DNA from: Psychrobacter alimentarius
GTDB lineage: Bacteria > Pseudomonadota > Gammaproteobacteria > Pseudomonadales > Moraxellaceae
DNA: 64,000 nucleotides
Assembly (NCBI RefSeq): GCF_001606025.1
Contig: NZ_CP014945.1
Coordinates: 1,302,001-1,366,000 of the forward strand
Direction of reading: 5' to 3'
Position numbers and translations under genes: made by a program. Positions within the stretch are counted from its first letter, which is position 1; every line of letters begins with the position of its first letter. The notes under the pieces are model-generated. The model had not been told where the DNA came from and made no database searches. It worked only from the letters and a program-made list of their open reading frames with translations. Below, piece by piece: positions 8,185-17,040 of this stretch.

Positions 8185-10461
8185 TTAGATCTTACATGCA
8201 CCGCCAGCGCAGTCATCTTCCATATCTGCTTGGGCATCGTTCGCACCATCACGCGTGTTATGGTAGTACAACGTCTTCACACCCATCTTATAAGCGTTTA
8301 GCAAGTCTTTTAGCAATATCTTCATCGGTACACGACCACCTGCATAACGAACAGGATCGTAGTTGGTATTGGCAGAGATACTTTGATCGACGAACTTCTG
8401 CATGATAGCGACCAGCTTTAGGTAACCGTCATTGTTTGGCATTTGCCATAGTAACTCGTACTGATCTTTTAGCTTGTCAATCTCAGGCACGACTTGCTTT
8501 AAGATGCCGTCTTTTGACGCTTTGATAGAGACCAGACCACGTGGTGGCTCGATACCGTTGGTCGCGTTGGCGATCTGACTAGAGGTCTCAGACGGCATCA
8601 ACGCGGTTAAGGTAGAGTTGCGTAGACCGTGTTCAGTGATCTCGCCACGTAGCGTTTCCCAATCGAGATGTAGAGGCTCTTGGCAGATTTTATCCAAGTC
8701 GGCTTTGTACGTATCAATCGGCAAGATACCTTGTGAGTAGGTGGTCTCATTGAACGCAGGGCACGCGCCTTGCTCTTTTGCCAATTTGTTTGACGCTTTC
8801 AAGAGATAGAACTGCAGTGCTTCAAATGTTTGATGGGTTAGACCTAGTGCTGAATCATCTGAATAGCGCACACCATTTTTGGCTAAGTAATAAGCATAGT
8901 TGATCACGCCCACACCGAGTGTACGGCGACGCATGCTGCCGTTTTGAGCCGCTTTGACGGGATAGTCTTGGTAGTCGAGCAGGGCATCAAGCGCACGCAC
9001 GATTAGCTCGGCTGGCTCTTCGATATCGCTGACGTTTTCAACTTTACCCAAGTTGACCGCTGATAGAGTACACAGCGCGATTTCGCCTTCTTCGTCATTG
9101 ATGTTATCAAGTGGTTTGGTCGGTAGTGCGATTTCCATACATAGGTTTGACTGGCGAATCGGTGCAACCGTCGCGTCAAATGGGCTGTGCGTGTTGCAAT
9201 GATCGACGTTTTGGATATAGATACGACCTGTGCTGGCGCGCTCTTGCATCATCAGGCTGAACAAATCTGCCGCTGGGATTTGGCGGCTACGCACGTTAGG
9301 ATCGTTTTCGTACTTGGTGTATAACTCTTCGAACTTGTCTTGATCTTCAAAGAACGCATCGTAAAGGCCTGGGGTATCGCCTGGTGAGAATAGCGAGATG
9401 TCTTGACCTTTGATGAGGCGCGTGTACATCGTTTTGTTTAACTGTACGCCGTAGTCCATATGACGGACACGGTTATCTTCAACACCGCGGTTGTTTTTGA
9501 GTACCAGTAATGACTCAACTTCTAAATGCCATAGTGGGTAGAACAACGTCGCAGCACCGCCACGGACGCCACCTTGTGAGCAGCATTTAACGGCAGTTTG
9601 GAACAATTTATAAAAAGGAATACAGCCAGTATGCTGTGCTTCGCCGCCACGGATAGGGCTACCAAGGGCGCGAATACGGCCTGCGTTGATGCCGATACCA
9701 GCACGCTGTGACACATAGCGTACGATGGCACTGGTGGTCGCGTTGATTGAGTCTAAGCTATCACCACATTCGATTAAGACGCACGAGCTAAATTGACGAG
9801 ATGGCGTACGCACACCTGACATGATAGGCGTCGGTAGTGAGATTTTGAATTCTGAGGTCGCATCATAGAAGCGTTTGACGTAGTGTAGGCGGTCTGATTT
9901 GTCATAACCAGCAAACAAACACATACCAACGAGCATGTACAAGAACTGCGGGCTTTCAAAGACCGTCTTGGTCACGCGATCTTGTACAAGGTATTTCCCC
10001 GCCATTTGCTCAACAGCAGCATAAGCAAGGTTCATATCGCGCCAATGGTCAAGATACTCTTCTAGCTCGTCAAATTCAGCACGGCTATAGTCCGCTAAGA
10101 TGTGCTGATCGTACTTGCCTGCGTCCGTTAAGGTTTTGACATGATCATAAAGATGCGGCGGCGTAAATCTGTTGTAGGCAATTTTACGCAGATGAAAAAT
10201 GGCCAAACGCGCGGCTAGATACTGATAGTCAGGGGTGGTTTCAGAGATAAGATCGGCGGCTGACTTGATGATGGTTTCGTGGATATCGCGAGTCTTGATG
10301 CCTTCATAAAACTGGATGTGCGACTTTAGCTCAACTTGTGATACTGACACATTTTCTAAACCATCAGCGGCCCACGCGATAACCTTATGAATTTTGTCTA
10401 AATTAATAGGTTCTAAACGTCCATCACGTTTGGTTACTTGGATTTTATCAATATGTGTCAT
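8185..10461 (-). CDS. nrdA: Class Ia ribonucleoside-diphosphate reductase, alpha subunit
   Basis: 758 residues, the usual length. An ATP-cone regulatory domain occupies about residues 5-95 (QVTKRDGRLEPINLDKIHKV). The catalytic barrel includes SSCVLIECGDSL, NLCMEIALPT and LCTLSAVNLG. The C-terminus ends DDCAGGACKI, with the redox cysteine pair that passes electrons from thioredoxin or glutaredoxin to the active site. It forms the holoenzyme with NrdB. An AAGAGG ribosome site precedes the ATG at 10461. A candidate NrdR-like motif lies about 170-210 bases upstream. Residues essential for the class Ia enzyme appear intact. Confidence 0.97.
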   Translation of the reverse strand: MTHIDKIQVTKRDGRLEPINLDKIHKVIAWAADGLENVSVSQVELKSHIQFYEGIKTRDIHETIIKSAADLISETTPDYQYLAARLAIFHLRKIAYNRFTPPHLYDHVKTLTDAGKYDQHILADYSRAEFDELEEYLDHWRDMNLAYAAVEQMAGKYLVQDRVTKTVFESPQFLYMLVGMCLFAGYDKSDRLHYVKRFYDATSEFKISLPTPIMSGVRTPSRQFSSCVLIECGDSLDSINATTSAIVRYVSQRAGIGINAGRIRALGSPIRGGEAQHTGCIPFYKLFQTAVKCCSQGGVRGGAATLFYPLWHLEVESLLVLKNNRGVEDNRVRHMDYGVQLNKTMYTRLIKGQDISLFSPGDTPGLYDAFFEDQDKFEELYTKYENDPNVRSRQIPAADLFSLMMQERASTGRIYIQNVDHCNTHSPFDATVAPIRQSNLCMEIALPTKPLDNINDEEGEIALCTLSAVNLGKVENVSDIEEPAELIVRALDALLDYQDYPVKAAQNGSMRRRTLGVGVINYAYYLAKNGVRYSDDSALGLTHQTFEALQFYLLKASNKLAKEQGACPAFNETTYSQGILPIDTYKADLDKICQEPLHLDWETLRGEITEHGLRNSTLTALMPSETSSQIANATNGIEPPRGLVSIKASKDGILKQVVPEIDKLKDQYELLWQMPNNDGYLKLVAIMQKFVDQSISANTNYDPVRYAGGRVPMKILLKDLLNAYKMGVKTLYYHNTRDGANDAQADMEDDCAGGACKI

Positions 10462-10627
10462 GTTGGCCTCTTAAGTTGATTACTTATAGTGATGCTGCCC
10501 GGCTGGTACTTGGCAGACATTCTTTATAACGCTAGCGCGACAGGTTTTTTTAGGCAAAAAGCTGCCGCTACTCATGATGATGATTAAAATCATTGAGTAC
10601 TACATGTAGCGTGTTTGTTAGTAGGTA

Positions 10628-10670
10628 GGCACAATATAGCGGGAAAGTTTTGAAAATACTATATTGATTT
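10628..10670 (-). promoter_or_regulatory. Candidate NrdR-box-like motif pair upstream of nrdA
   Basis: CACAATATAG (10630-10639) and its near complement CTATATTG (10659-10666) form two AT-rich motifs in inverted orientation. They share the core of NrdR boxes (CAATATAG / CTATATTG). The centres are 27 bases apart, a little less than the usual three-turn spacing. NrdR represses nrd operons in many bacteria. The match is partial. Confidence 0.3.
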
Positions 10671-10867
10671 TACGATAAAACTATGTTGCTGACAGTCCAT
10701 ATTTTGGCAAAGGACGATGGGACAAGGGTTAAGCGAGAATAAGAAAAATAATAAATTTTTTGTAAAAATGGAATGACCGTTTGCTTTTGATTCCTTCACA
10801 AATTATCAGGCCATAAAGAGCAGGCTAGTAATAAAAATGAGGGCGCAGATTGTACATCAAACCATAA

Positions 10868-10908
10868 AAAATCGCCACCCGTATGTTATTAATAGCGAGT
10901 GACGATTT
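10868..10908 (-). terminator. Rho-independent terminator of the DUF493 gene
   Basis: On the minus strand AAATCGTCACTCG pairs with CGGGTGGCGATTT (with G-U pairs) across a 14-base loop, and runs into TTTT. It lies about 60 bases after the stop codon at 10967. Confidence 0.75.
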
Positions 10909-10966
10909 GGACGAAAAAGATAGTGGTTTTAACCAACTATCATCCCGTTAAATAACGACGGTCTTA

Positions 10967-11344
10967 TTAAACAACCATGCGTACCGTTTTGGCGTTATCA
11001 AGTGACGCATACAGCGCATTGACCTGATTGGCATTGGTTAAATATAGATTGACCCGCGCTGAGTGAAAACGACCCGTTCTAGAGGGCTTGACTTCGATAG
11101 AGGCCAAATCAAAATCTGGGAACTGACTGCCCAAGATAAGCTTCACTTCATTAAGCAAGCTTTCGTGCTGGCCTTCATGACCAATAATACTTAAAGGATA
11201 GTTCATCGGAAAATCCCAAAGCTCAGGATTTTGAATGTCCGTTTTTTTGCCTTTTAAGATGCCTTCATTGGGCGTGAGGTCAGTCACATTCACCGCTCTT
11301 TTGTTTGCTGGGTTTTGGCTATTGTCTCTTTGATCATCACTCAT
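10967..11344 (-). CDS. DUF493 family protein (YbeD-like)
   Basis: 125 residues. The C-terminal 80 residues match the DUF493/YbeD ACT-like fold: FPMNYPLSIIGHEG, then the SRTGRFHSARVNLYLTN core, with the final strand KTVRMVV. The first 35 residues are a polar extension rich in Asn and Asp. YbeD in enterobacteria sits near lipB and has a regulatory-looking fold but no proven function. Here it stands alone, with its own terminator and a GAGG ribosome site before the ATG at 11344. No lipoate gene is adjacent. Confidence 0.85.
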   Translation of the reverse strand: MSDDQRDNSQNPANKRAVNVTDLTPNEGILKGKKTDIQNPELWDFPMNYPLSIIGHEGQHESLLNEVKLILGSQFPDFDLASIEVKPSRTGRFHSARVNLYLTNANQVNALYASLDNAKTVRMVV

Positions 11345-11583
11345 GATGTATGCCTCGCTTTTCTAAGAATTTGGCTATATAAATATTGGCCTTAACAAAG
11401 CCAAAAAGCTGAGACAGACTCAGGCTTTTAATGAACTCAATTGCTGGACAGGTGCCTTTATTAAGGGGAGTTTCTTTATGGGCTATTTATGGTGGTATCT
11501 GCACGATTTTTCAAGTACCGTGATATCCAACCATGATCAGTCAGGCGCTGTCATAAGCAACGACGAGCGTTGCCATTATACCG

Positions 11584-12510
11584 TTATGACAGATAATCAT
11601 TGATAGGTGCAATAGCAGGTGGCAAGTCTGGTTCTTCCAAGGCTTCTAATAAATTGATCTCAATAGTACGTGACAGAGCGGTAAGCGGTAGTTGGTTGGC
11701 AGCCATGCCAAAGGGTTCTTCAAGCTCCTCGCTCAGCGCATCCAGACCAAAAAACGTATAGGCAATCACCGCACAAATGAGAGGCGTTGCCCAGCCTAGA
11801 GAGGCAACCAAGCCAAAGGGCAGCATAATACAATACAAGTAGGTCGTACGATGCACCAATAGCATATAAGCAAAGGGCAGTGGCGTATTATGAATACGCT
11901 CACAGGCAGCCAAGACAATCGTCATCGATGTCAGACGTTCGTCCATGTTTTGTATCACTTGCTCTGACGTAAGCCCTTGACGTCGAATATCCCCAAGCGC
12001 TTTCCCCATTAAACGCATCAGATAATCAGGTAAGTTTTGCGCTTGACGCATGCTGACATGATGCGTTGGGTCAACAAACCGCTCGATATCTTGCCACGGC
12101 TCAGTATCACGAAGGCGATGGCGCACAGCGTGAGTAAACGCAATGGTTAGATAAATCATGTTTTTCTGCAAATTTTGTCCAGCTTTGTCTTCTTCGTCTA
12201 TAAAAGACAAGACTTGACGAGTGAGGCTGCGACATTCGTACACCAGCTGACCCCAGAGACTGCGAGCTTCCCACCAACGCTGATAGCTTGCATTATTACG
12301 AAATCCTAAAAACAATGATAAAGCGACACCGAGTAAAGTAAAGGTCGCTGTCCCATAGTAGGGGAATGAGTTCGGAATCCAGTGCTGCACAATCGTAATC
12401 AAAGTACTTAGTAGAGCAATTAACAGAATTTGTGGATAGATTTTTGGAATGATTGAACCGCGAAGGGTAAAAAATATTTTAAAACGGTGAGGTTTTTGCC
12501 GAACAATCAT
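11584..12510 (-). CDS. Bestrophin family (UPF0187) membrane channel protein
   Basis: 308 residues, the usual bacterial size. The N-terminus has paired hydrophobic segments (about 23-45 and 50-68). The family signature follows: LFLGFRNNASYQRWWEARSLWG (positions about 66-87), with the Arg/Asn/Trp pattern of bacterial bestrophins. Two more membrane spans lie at about 205-255. A cytosolic C-terminus ends in PPAIAPINDYLS. Bacterial bestrophins form pentameric ion channels in the inner membrane; some pass cations rather than the anions of animal homologues, so selectivity is not assigned. AGGAAA lies before the ATG at 12510. Confidence 0.9.
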   Translation of the reverse strand: MIVRQKPHRFKIFFTLRGSIIPKIYPQILLIALLSTLITIVQHWIPNSFPYYGTATFTLLGVALSLFLGFRNNASYQRWWEARSLWGQLVYECRSLTRQVLSFIDEEDKAGQNLQKNMIYLTIAFTHAVRHRLRDTEPWQDIERFVDPTHHVSMRQAQNLPDYLMRLMGKALGDIRRQGLTSEQVIQNMDERLTSMTIVLAACERIHNTPLPFAYMLLVHRTTYLYCIMLPFGLVASLGWATPLICAVIAYTFFGLDALSEELEEPFGMAANQLPLTALSRTIEINLLEALEEPDLPPAIAPINDYLS

Positions 12511-13066
12511 GTCAGTTTCCTAGCGATAAGGGTATAAATGCGCTACGTAGTGTACACGAAGATTTTAATATAGAAATAAAATGTGTAAAGTCCACCAACC
12601 ATAAGTTCATCAAAGTCTATCGCTCACAAACAAAATAGGATTTTATAAATCGAACGCATCTATGTTAGAATGACCGCAAATATTATTTCATACACTCAAA
12701 AAAGCTACCTACCACAAAGATGAATACGCCACCCTAGTTGCATCTCTCCTCAGTAAACATTGCTATTGACAGCAATGACTCTTATAAAGCGTCTGACGCT
12801 TTTTCTTATGCATATGCGCTGCTTTTATGTTTGTCTCATTATTCGATGTTTCTACTGCATCATTAAGATCAAATGAATCATCAAGCTCAAACCACGAAAA
12901 GTAAGTTATGACAACGACTGACTAACGATGACAGTTCACATTTTTATACTCATTACTTGATGGGCATCATGCTCAGATAAAAATGTGTCAGATTGTTTGG
13001 CTCAGCTGTTTTCAAAATACTTTGTTTATTGACAAACTAAAGCTGCGCTCAAAAACTGAGCTCAAA
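12511..13066 (+). promoter_or_regulatory. Leader of sulP with tandem hairpins, one terminator-like
   Basis: About 550 bases without a gene between divergent genes. Hairpin 1 is CATTGCT / AGCAATG (12758-12777). Hairpin 2 is AAAGCG / CGCTTT with loop TCTGA (12786-12802) and runs directly into TTTTCTT. Hairpin 2 looks like a weak intrinsic terminator about 260 bases before the sulP start. It could be a leader attenuator or the end of a small RNA starting around 12670. Confidence 0.35.
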
Positions 13067-14563
13067 ATGTTGAATACAATTAAAGAACACTGGCTAGGCA
13101 ACGTGAGAGGCGATGTCTTGGCTGGCATGGTGGTGGCTTTGGCCCTTATTCCTGAAGCGATTGCTTTTTCTATTATTGCTGGTGTAGATCCTCAAGTAGG
13201 TCTCTACGCTTCATTCTGTATCGCTGTGGTGATTTCATTCGTTGGTGGACGTCCAGCCATGATTTCTGCGGCAACGGGTGCAATGGCGCTGTTAATGGTC
13301 ACATTGGTCAAAGAGCACGGTTTGCAATATTTGCTAGCAGCCAGTGTATTGACAGGCGTCATACAGATTATCTTTGGCTTTTTAAAGCTCGGTAATTTGA
13401 TGAAATATGTTTCTCAATCTGTTGTCCTTGGTTTTATCAATGCGTTGGCCATTTTGATATTTATGTCGCAGATTCCTGAGTTGATGCCGCAAGCAGGCTC
13501 AAATTTGGTACATGTCTATGGTCTGGTAGCATTAGGTCTAGTGATTATTTATGGCTATCCCTACATTCCCAAAATTGGCAAAGTGATTCCATCACCGCTC
13601 ATCAGTATTGTACTGGTGACCGCAATCGCTATTTTGTTTGGAGCAGAGGCGCGTACCATTAATGATATGGGGCAGCTTCCTGATACTTTGCCTCTATTTT
13701 TGATACCAGATATTCCGCTAAACCTAAATACCTTATTAATTATTTTTCCATATTCTATTAGTTTGGCGATCGTCGGTTTGCTTGAGTCTATGATGACCAT
13801 GACCATCGTTGATGATTTGACCGATACCAAAGGGGATCGTACCCAAGAGTGTAAAGGTCAAGGCATCGCAAATATCTTTAGCGGGTTTTTTGGTGGCATG
13901 GCAGGCTGTGCGATGATTGGGCAGTCTATTATTAATGTAAAATCTGGCGGCTATACAAGGCTGTCTACCTTGGTTGCAGGTGTGTTTTTATTACTCATGG
14001 TCGTGTTTTTGAGTGACTGGCTAAAGCTGATTCCAATGGCAGCATTGGTTGCTGTGATGATCATGGTGTCAATTGGTACGTTTAATTGGGGCTCTTTTAA
14101 AGAGCTGAAAACCAAGCCGCTACAAAGTAATCTTGTGATGATTACGACAGTTGCTGTGGTAGTCGCCACTCATAACTTAGCGTATGGGGTACTCATTGGA
14201 GTATTACTATCAGCGTTGTTTTTCGCCAACAAAATCGAGCGCTATATGAGTGTGCATACCTATATGGATGCTGCAGGTAATCGTCATTATCACGTTGACG
14301 GTCAAGTATTCTTCTCATCAGCAGAGCGTATGACGGAATCCTTCGATATCAAAGAGTCTGTCTCCAAAGTCATTATTGACGTATCACGAGCACACTTTTG
14401 GGATGTGACGGCAGTTGCTGCGATTGATAAAGTTATCATCAAGTTTCGCCGTGAAGGCACCGAGGTTGAACTAATAGGTCTAAACGAAGCGAGCCAAACG
14501 ATGATAGAGCGTTTTGGTATTCATGATAAACCCGATGCTGAAAAAAACTTAGGGGCTCATTAA
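13067..14563 (+). CDS. SulP family inorganic anion transporter with STAS domain
   Basis: 498 residues from the ATG at 13067. An in-frame ATG at 12983 would add 28 residues with no homology-like character. The N-terminus [20 protein letters not shown] is the SulP signature. About 11-12 hydrophobic segments follow to residue ~390, then a C-terminal STAS domain (about 400-490, including [22 protein letters not shown]). SulP proteins carry sulfate, bicarbonate or other oxyanions, usually with sodium or protons; the substrate cannot be read from sequence. No carbonic anhydrase or sulfur-assimilation gene is adjacent. A bidirectional terminator separates it from rpoD. Confidence 0.9.
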   Translation: MLNTIKEHWLGNVRGDVLAGMVVALALIPEAIAFSIIAGVDPQVGLYASFCIAVVISFVGGRPAMISAATGAMALLMVTLVKEHGLQYLLAASVLTGVIQIIFGFLKLGNLMKYVSQSVVLGFINALAILIFMSQIPELMPQAGSNLVHVYGLVALGLVIIYGYPYIPKIGKVIPSPLISIVLVTAIAILFGAEARTINDMGQLPDTLPLFLIPDIPLNLNTLLIIFPYSISLAIVGLLESMMTMTIVDDLTDTKGDRTQECKGQGIANIFSGFFGGMAGCAMIGQSIINVKSGGYTRLSTLVAGVFLLLMVVFLSDWLKLIPMAALVAVMIMVSIGTFNWGSFKELKTKPLQSNLVMITTVAVVVATHNLAYGVLIGVLLSALFFANKIERYMSVHTYMDAAGNRHYHVDGQVFFSSAERMTESFDIKESVSKVIIDVSRAHFWDVTAVAAIDKVIIKFRREGTEVELIGLNEASQTMIERFGIHDKPDAEKNLGAH

Positions 14564-14581
14564 TAGCCTGGATTAACACAT

Positions 14582-14613
14582 AAAAAAAAGCCGAGATAAA
14601 CTCGGCTTTTTTT
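14582..14613. terminator. Bidirectional terminator between sulP and rpoD
   Basis: AAAAAAGCCGAG and CTCGGCTTTTTT pair around the loop ATAAA, with A and T tracts at either end. The two flanking genes converge on it. Confidence 0.92.
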
Positions 14614-14633
14614 ATACTAAGCTTACTAGAAGC

Positions 14634-16583
14634 TTAGTCGTTTTCAAGGAAAGAACGCAAGTGCTCAGAACGTGATGGATGACGCAGTTTACGCAATGCT
14701 TTTGCCTCAATCTGACGAATACGCTCACGCGTCACGTCAAACTGTTTACCGACTTCTTCAAGCGTGTGGTCGGTTGGCATATCGATACCAAAACGCATTT
14801 TAAGCACACGTGCTTCACGCTCAGTCAGATTGCCTAGTACATCACGAGTGGCTTCACGCAGACCAGCAGACGTCGCATCATCGACAGGACTTGAAATCGT
14901 GCCATCTTCAATGAAGTCACCTAAGTGTGAATCTTCATCATCACCAATTGGCGTCTCCATTGAGATAGGCTCTTTGGCGATTTTCAACACTTTACGGACT
15001 TTGACTTCGTCCATCTCTAAGCGTTCGCCTAATTCCTCAGGCGTCGGCTCACGTCCCATTTCTTGTAGCAACTGACGTGAGACGCGGTTAATCTTGTTGA
15101 TGGTCTCAATCATATGTACAGGGATACGAATGGTACGGGCTTGGTCAGCGATAGAACGGGTGATTGCCTGACGAATCCACCACGTAGCATACGTTGAGAA
15201 TTTATAACCACGACGATATTCAAACTTATCCACCGCTTTCATCAGACCAATGTTACCTTCTTGAATCAAATCCAAGAACTGTAGGCCACGATTGGTATAC
15301 TTTTTGGCGATAGAGATTACCAGACGTAAGTTAGCCTCAACCATCTCTTTTTTGGCACGGCGAGCTTTTGCTTCACCGACAGCCATACGACGCGCCACGT
15401 CTTTCATGTCGTGGATTTTCATGTCGAGCTGCTGCTCATAATCACGGATACGACGTTGTAATAAAATAACGTCATCAGTGACTTTTTCTAGTGTGCCAGC
15501 AAATGCAGGTTTGCCCTTGATGCGCTCAATAAGCCAATCGACGTTGGTTTCGTTACTTGGGAAAGTCTTACGGAACTCTTCACGCGGCATACGACCACGG
15601 CGAATAACCAAACGCATGATTTGGCGCTCAAGCTTACGCACGTCATCATAAACATCATGCATGATGGCCATGACTTGATCTGACAAGCGGTTGTTCAGCT
15701 TTAACATCATAAAACGTTCAGCGAGTAGGGCATAAGCGTCATCTGCTTGTACACTACCACGGCCGTAGTCTAACAAGGCTTGCTTGGCTTTGATGAATAA
15801 ATGCTCGATTTCTTCTAGACGTAAGCGGACTTCCTCTGGATCAAGACCGCTGGTTTCTTCTTCGGCTTCTTCTTCAACGTCGTCTTCATCTTCGTCATCA
15901 TCATCTAATGCTAGTGCCTTGGCATTGGCTTTTGCTTTGATGATTGGTGGGTTTTCTTTTTCTTCTTTGATTCGCTCTCGCTCTTCTTTTGCTGCTTCTT
16001 TGGCTTCTTGGGCAGCAATCTTGTCTTCTTCGGTTTCAGGATCTAAAAAACCAGTAATGACGTCAGAAAGCTTTTTCTCACCATCTTGCACTTTTTGATA
16101 TTCATCAAGGACGAACTGCACAGTACCTGGCCAATAGGCCATAGCATGCTGTACATCACGAATACCTTCTTCGATACGCTTAGCAATGGAGATCTCACCT
16201 TCACGGGTAAGTAGATCAACAGTACCCATTTCACGCATATACATACGCACAGGATCAGTGGTACGACCGGGCTCCGTCTCAACAGACGCCAATACGGCTG
16301 CTGCTTCATCCGCTGCCATATCATCATCACTTGAATCATCGTTCATCAAGATGTCATCGGCATCGGGTGCTGATTCAAAGATTTTAATACCAACGTCAGT
16401 TAGCATTTGCACAATATCTTCGATCTGATCGCTTTCGGTAATAGAGTCGGGCAGTTGGTCATTCACCTCAGCATAGGTGAGATACCCCTGCTCTTTACCC
16501 ATCTGGATTAAGGTGGCCAGTTGAGATGTGGACTTAGAAACTGACTTATCGTTCATAAATACTCGCTTACTTGCATCGGACAT
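14634..16583 (-). CDS. rpoD: RNA polymerase primary sigma factor (sigma-70)
   Basis: 649 residues. Region 1.1 is near residues 20-80 ([19 protein letters not shown]). Region 1.2 has [12 protein letters not shown] non-conserved region contains a very acidic stretch (about 215-250, [17 protein letters not shown]) and Lys/Glu-rich coils. Regions 2.1-2.4 ([30 protein letters not shown]), 3 and 4 ([20 protein letters not shown]) follow. It directs core polymerase to housekeeping promoters. The ATG at 16583 adds nine residues before a second ATG at 16556, and either could be used. dnaG lies upstream on the same strand but about 460 bases away with a possible terminator between, so expression may be partly separate. 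Confidence 0.97.
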   Translation of the reverse strand: MSDASKRVFMNDKSVSKSTSQLATLIQMGKEQGYLTYAEVNDQLPDSITESDQIEDIVQMLTDVGIKIFESAPDADDILMNDDSSDDDMAADEAAAVLASVETEPGRTTDPVRMYMREMGTVDLLTREGEISIAKRIEEGIRDVQHAMAYWPGTVQFVLDEYQKVQDGEKKLSDVITGFLDPETEEDKIAAQEAKEAAKEERERIKEEKENPPIIKAKANAKALALDDDDEDEDDVEEEAEEETSGLDPEEVRLRLEEIEHLFIKAKQALLDYGRGSVQADDAYALLAERFMMLKLNNRLSDQVMAIMHDVYDDVRKLERQIMRLVIRRGRMPREEFRKTFPSNETNVDWLIERIKGKPAFAGTLEKVTDDVILLQRRIRDYEQQLDMKIHDMKDVARRMAVGEAKARRAKKEMVEANLRLVISIAKKYTNRGLQFLDLIQEGNIGLMKAVDKFEYRRGYKFSTYATWWIRQAITRSIADQARTIRIPVHMIETINKINRVSRQLLQEMGREPTPEELGERLEMDEVKVRKVLKIAKEPISMETPIGDDEDSHLGDFIEDGTISSPVDDATSAGLREATRDVLGNLTEREARVLKMRFGIDMPTDHTLEEVGKQFDVTRERIRQIEAKALRKLRHPSRSEHLRSFLEND

Positions 16584-17040
16584 TTTTATATTGTGACTCG
16601 CTATCGCTTGTTGGGTGCGTTGATCTTATCAATCGATTGATCAAAATGGGGCGTAGAGGTTGTCAATAATATCAAAAATGAGTTGATATGAATAAAGGCT
16701 CAAAACACTACAATAACACTGCTGAAAAACAGCTAAACATTCAAAAAGGCTTCAAACACTGAGGCCTAAAAAACAGATACCTAAAAAATGTGTGCTTAAC
16801 GAGGCGTGCGTATCATCACTTACTAAGCAATGCTACAAATACACAGCGACACAGTTTAACACAGACCAGCGCGGTCAAGCACGAGGTAGTGATATCTACC
16901 CACTATTTTTTACTGATTATTTGCCATCAGCGAAACGATTAATAGGCTTCACATGCTACTGGGCATAATCATTAGTAGTGGGGGCAGCCACGATACTTTT
17001 AAAGGGCAACCGTTTGAGAAACAAAAATTAAGCGTAGGCG
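16584..17040. other. Region between dnaG and rpoD with possible terminator
   Basis: About 457 bases without a gene. On the minus strand AGGCCTCA (16767-16760) pairs with TGAAGCCT (16754-16747), with one mismatch, and runs into TTTTTG. This would end dnaG transcripts and imply an rpoD promoter in bases 16584-16740. I see no clear -35/-10 pair. Confidence 0.4.

Larger units (their letters stand above)
10462..10966. other. Upstream region of nrdA and downstream region of ybeD-like gene
   Basis: About 500 bases without a gene. It contains the candidate NrdR motif pair (10628-10670), which would act in the nrdA promoter, and the terminator of the DUF493 gene (10868-10908). The stretch between them is AT-rich with no other structure I can support. 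Confidence 0.55.

Noticed and set aside
15784..16098. Ser-rich 104-codon open frame opposite rpoD
   Set aside because: Arises from the complement of the Asp/Glu-rich part of sigma-70; low-complexity artefact.
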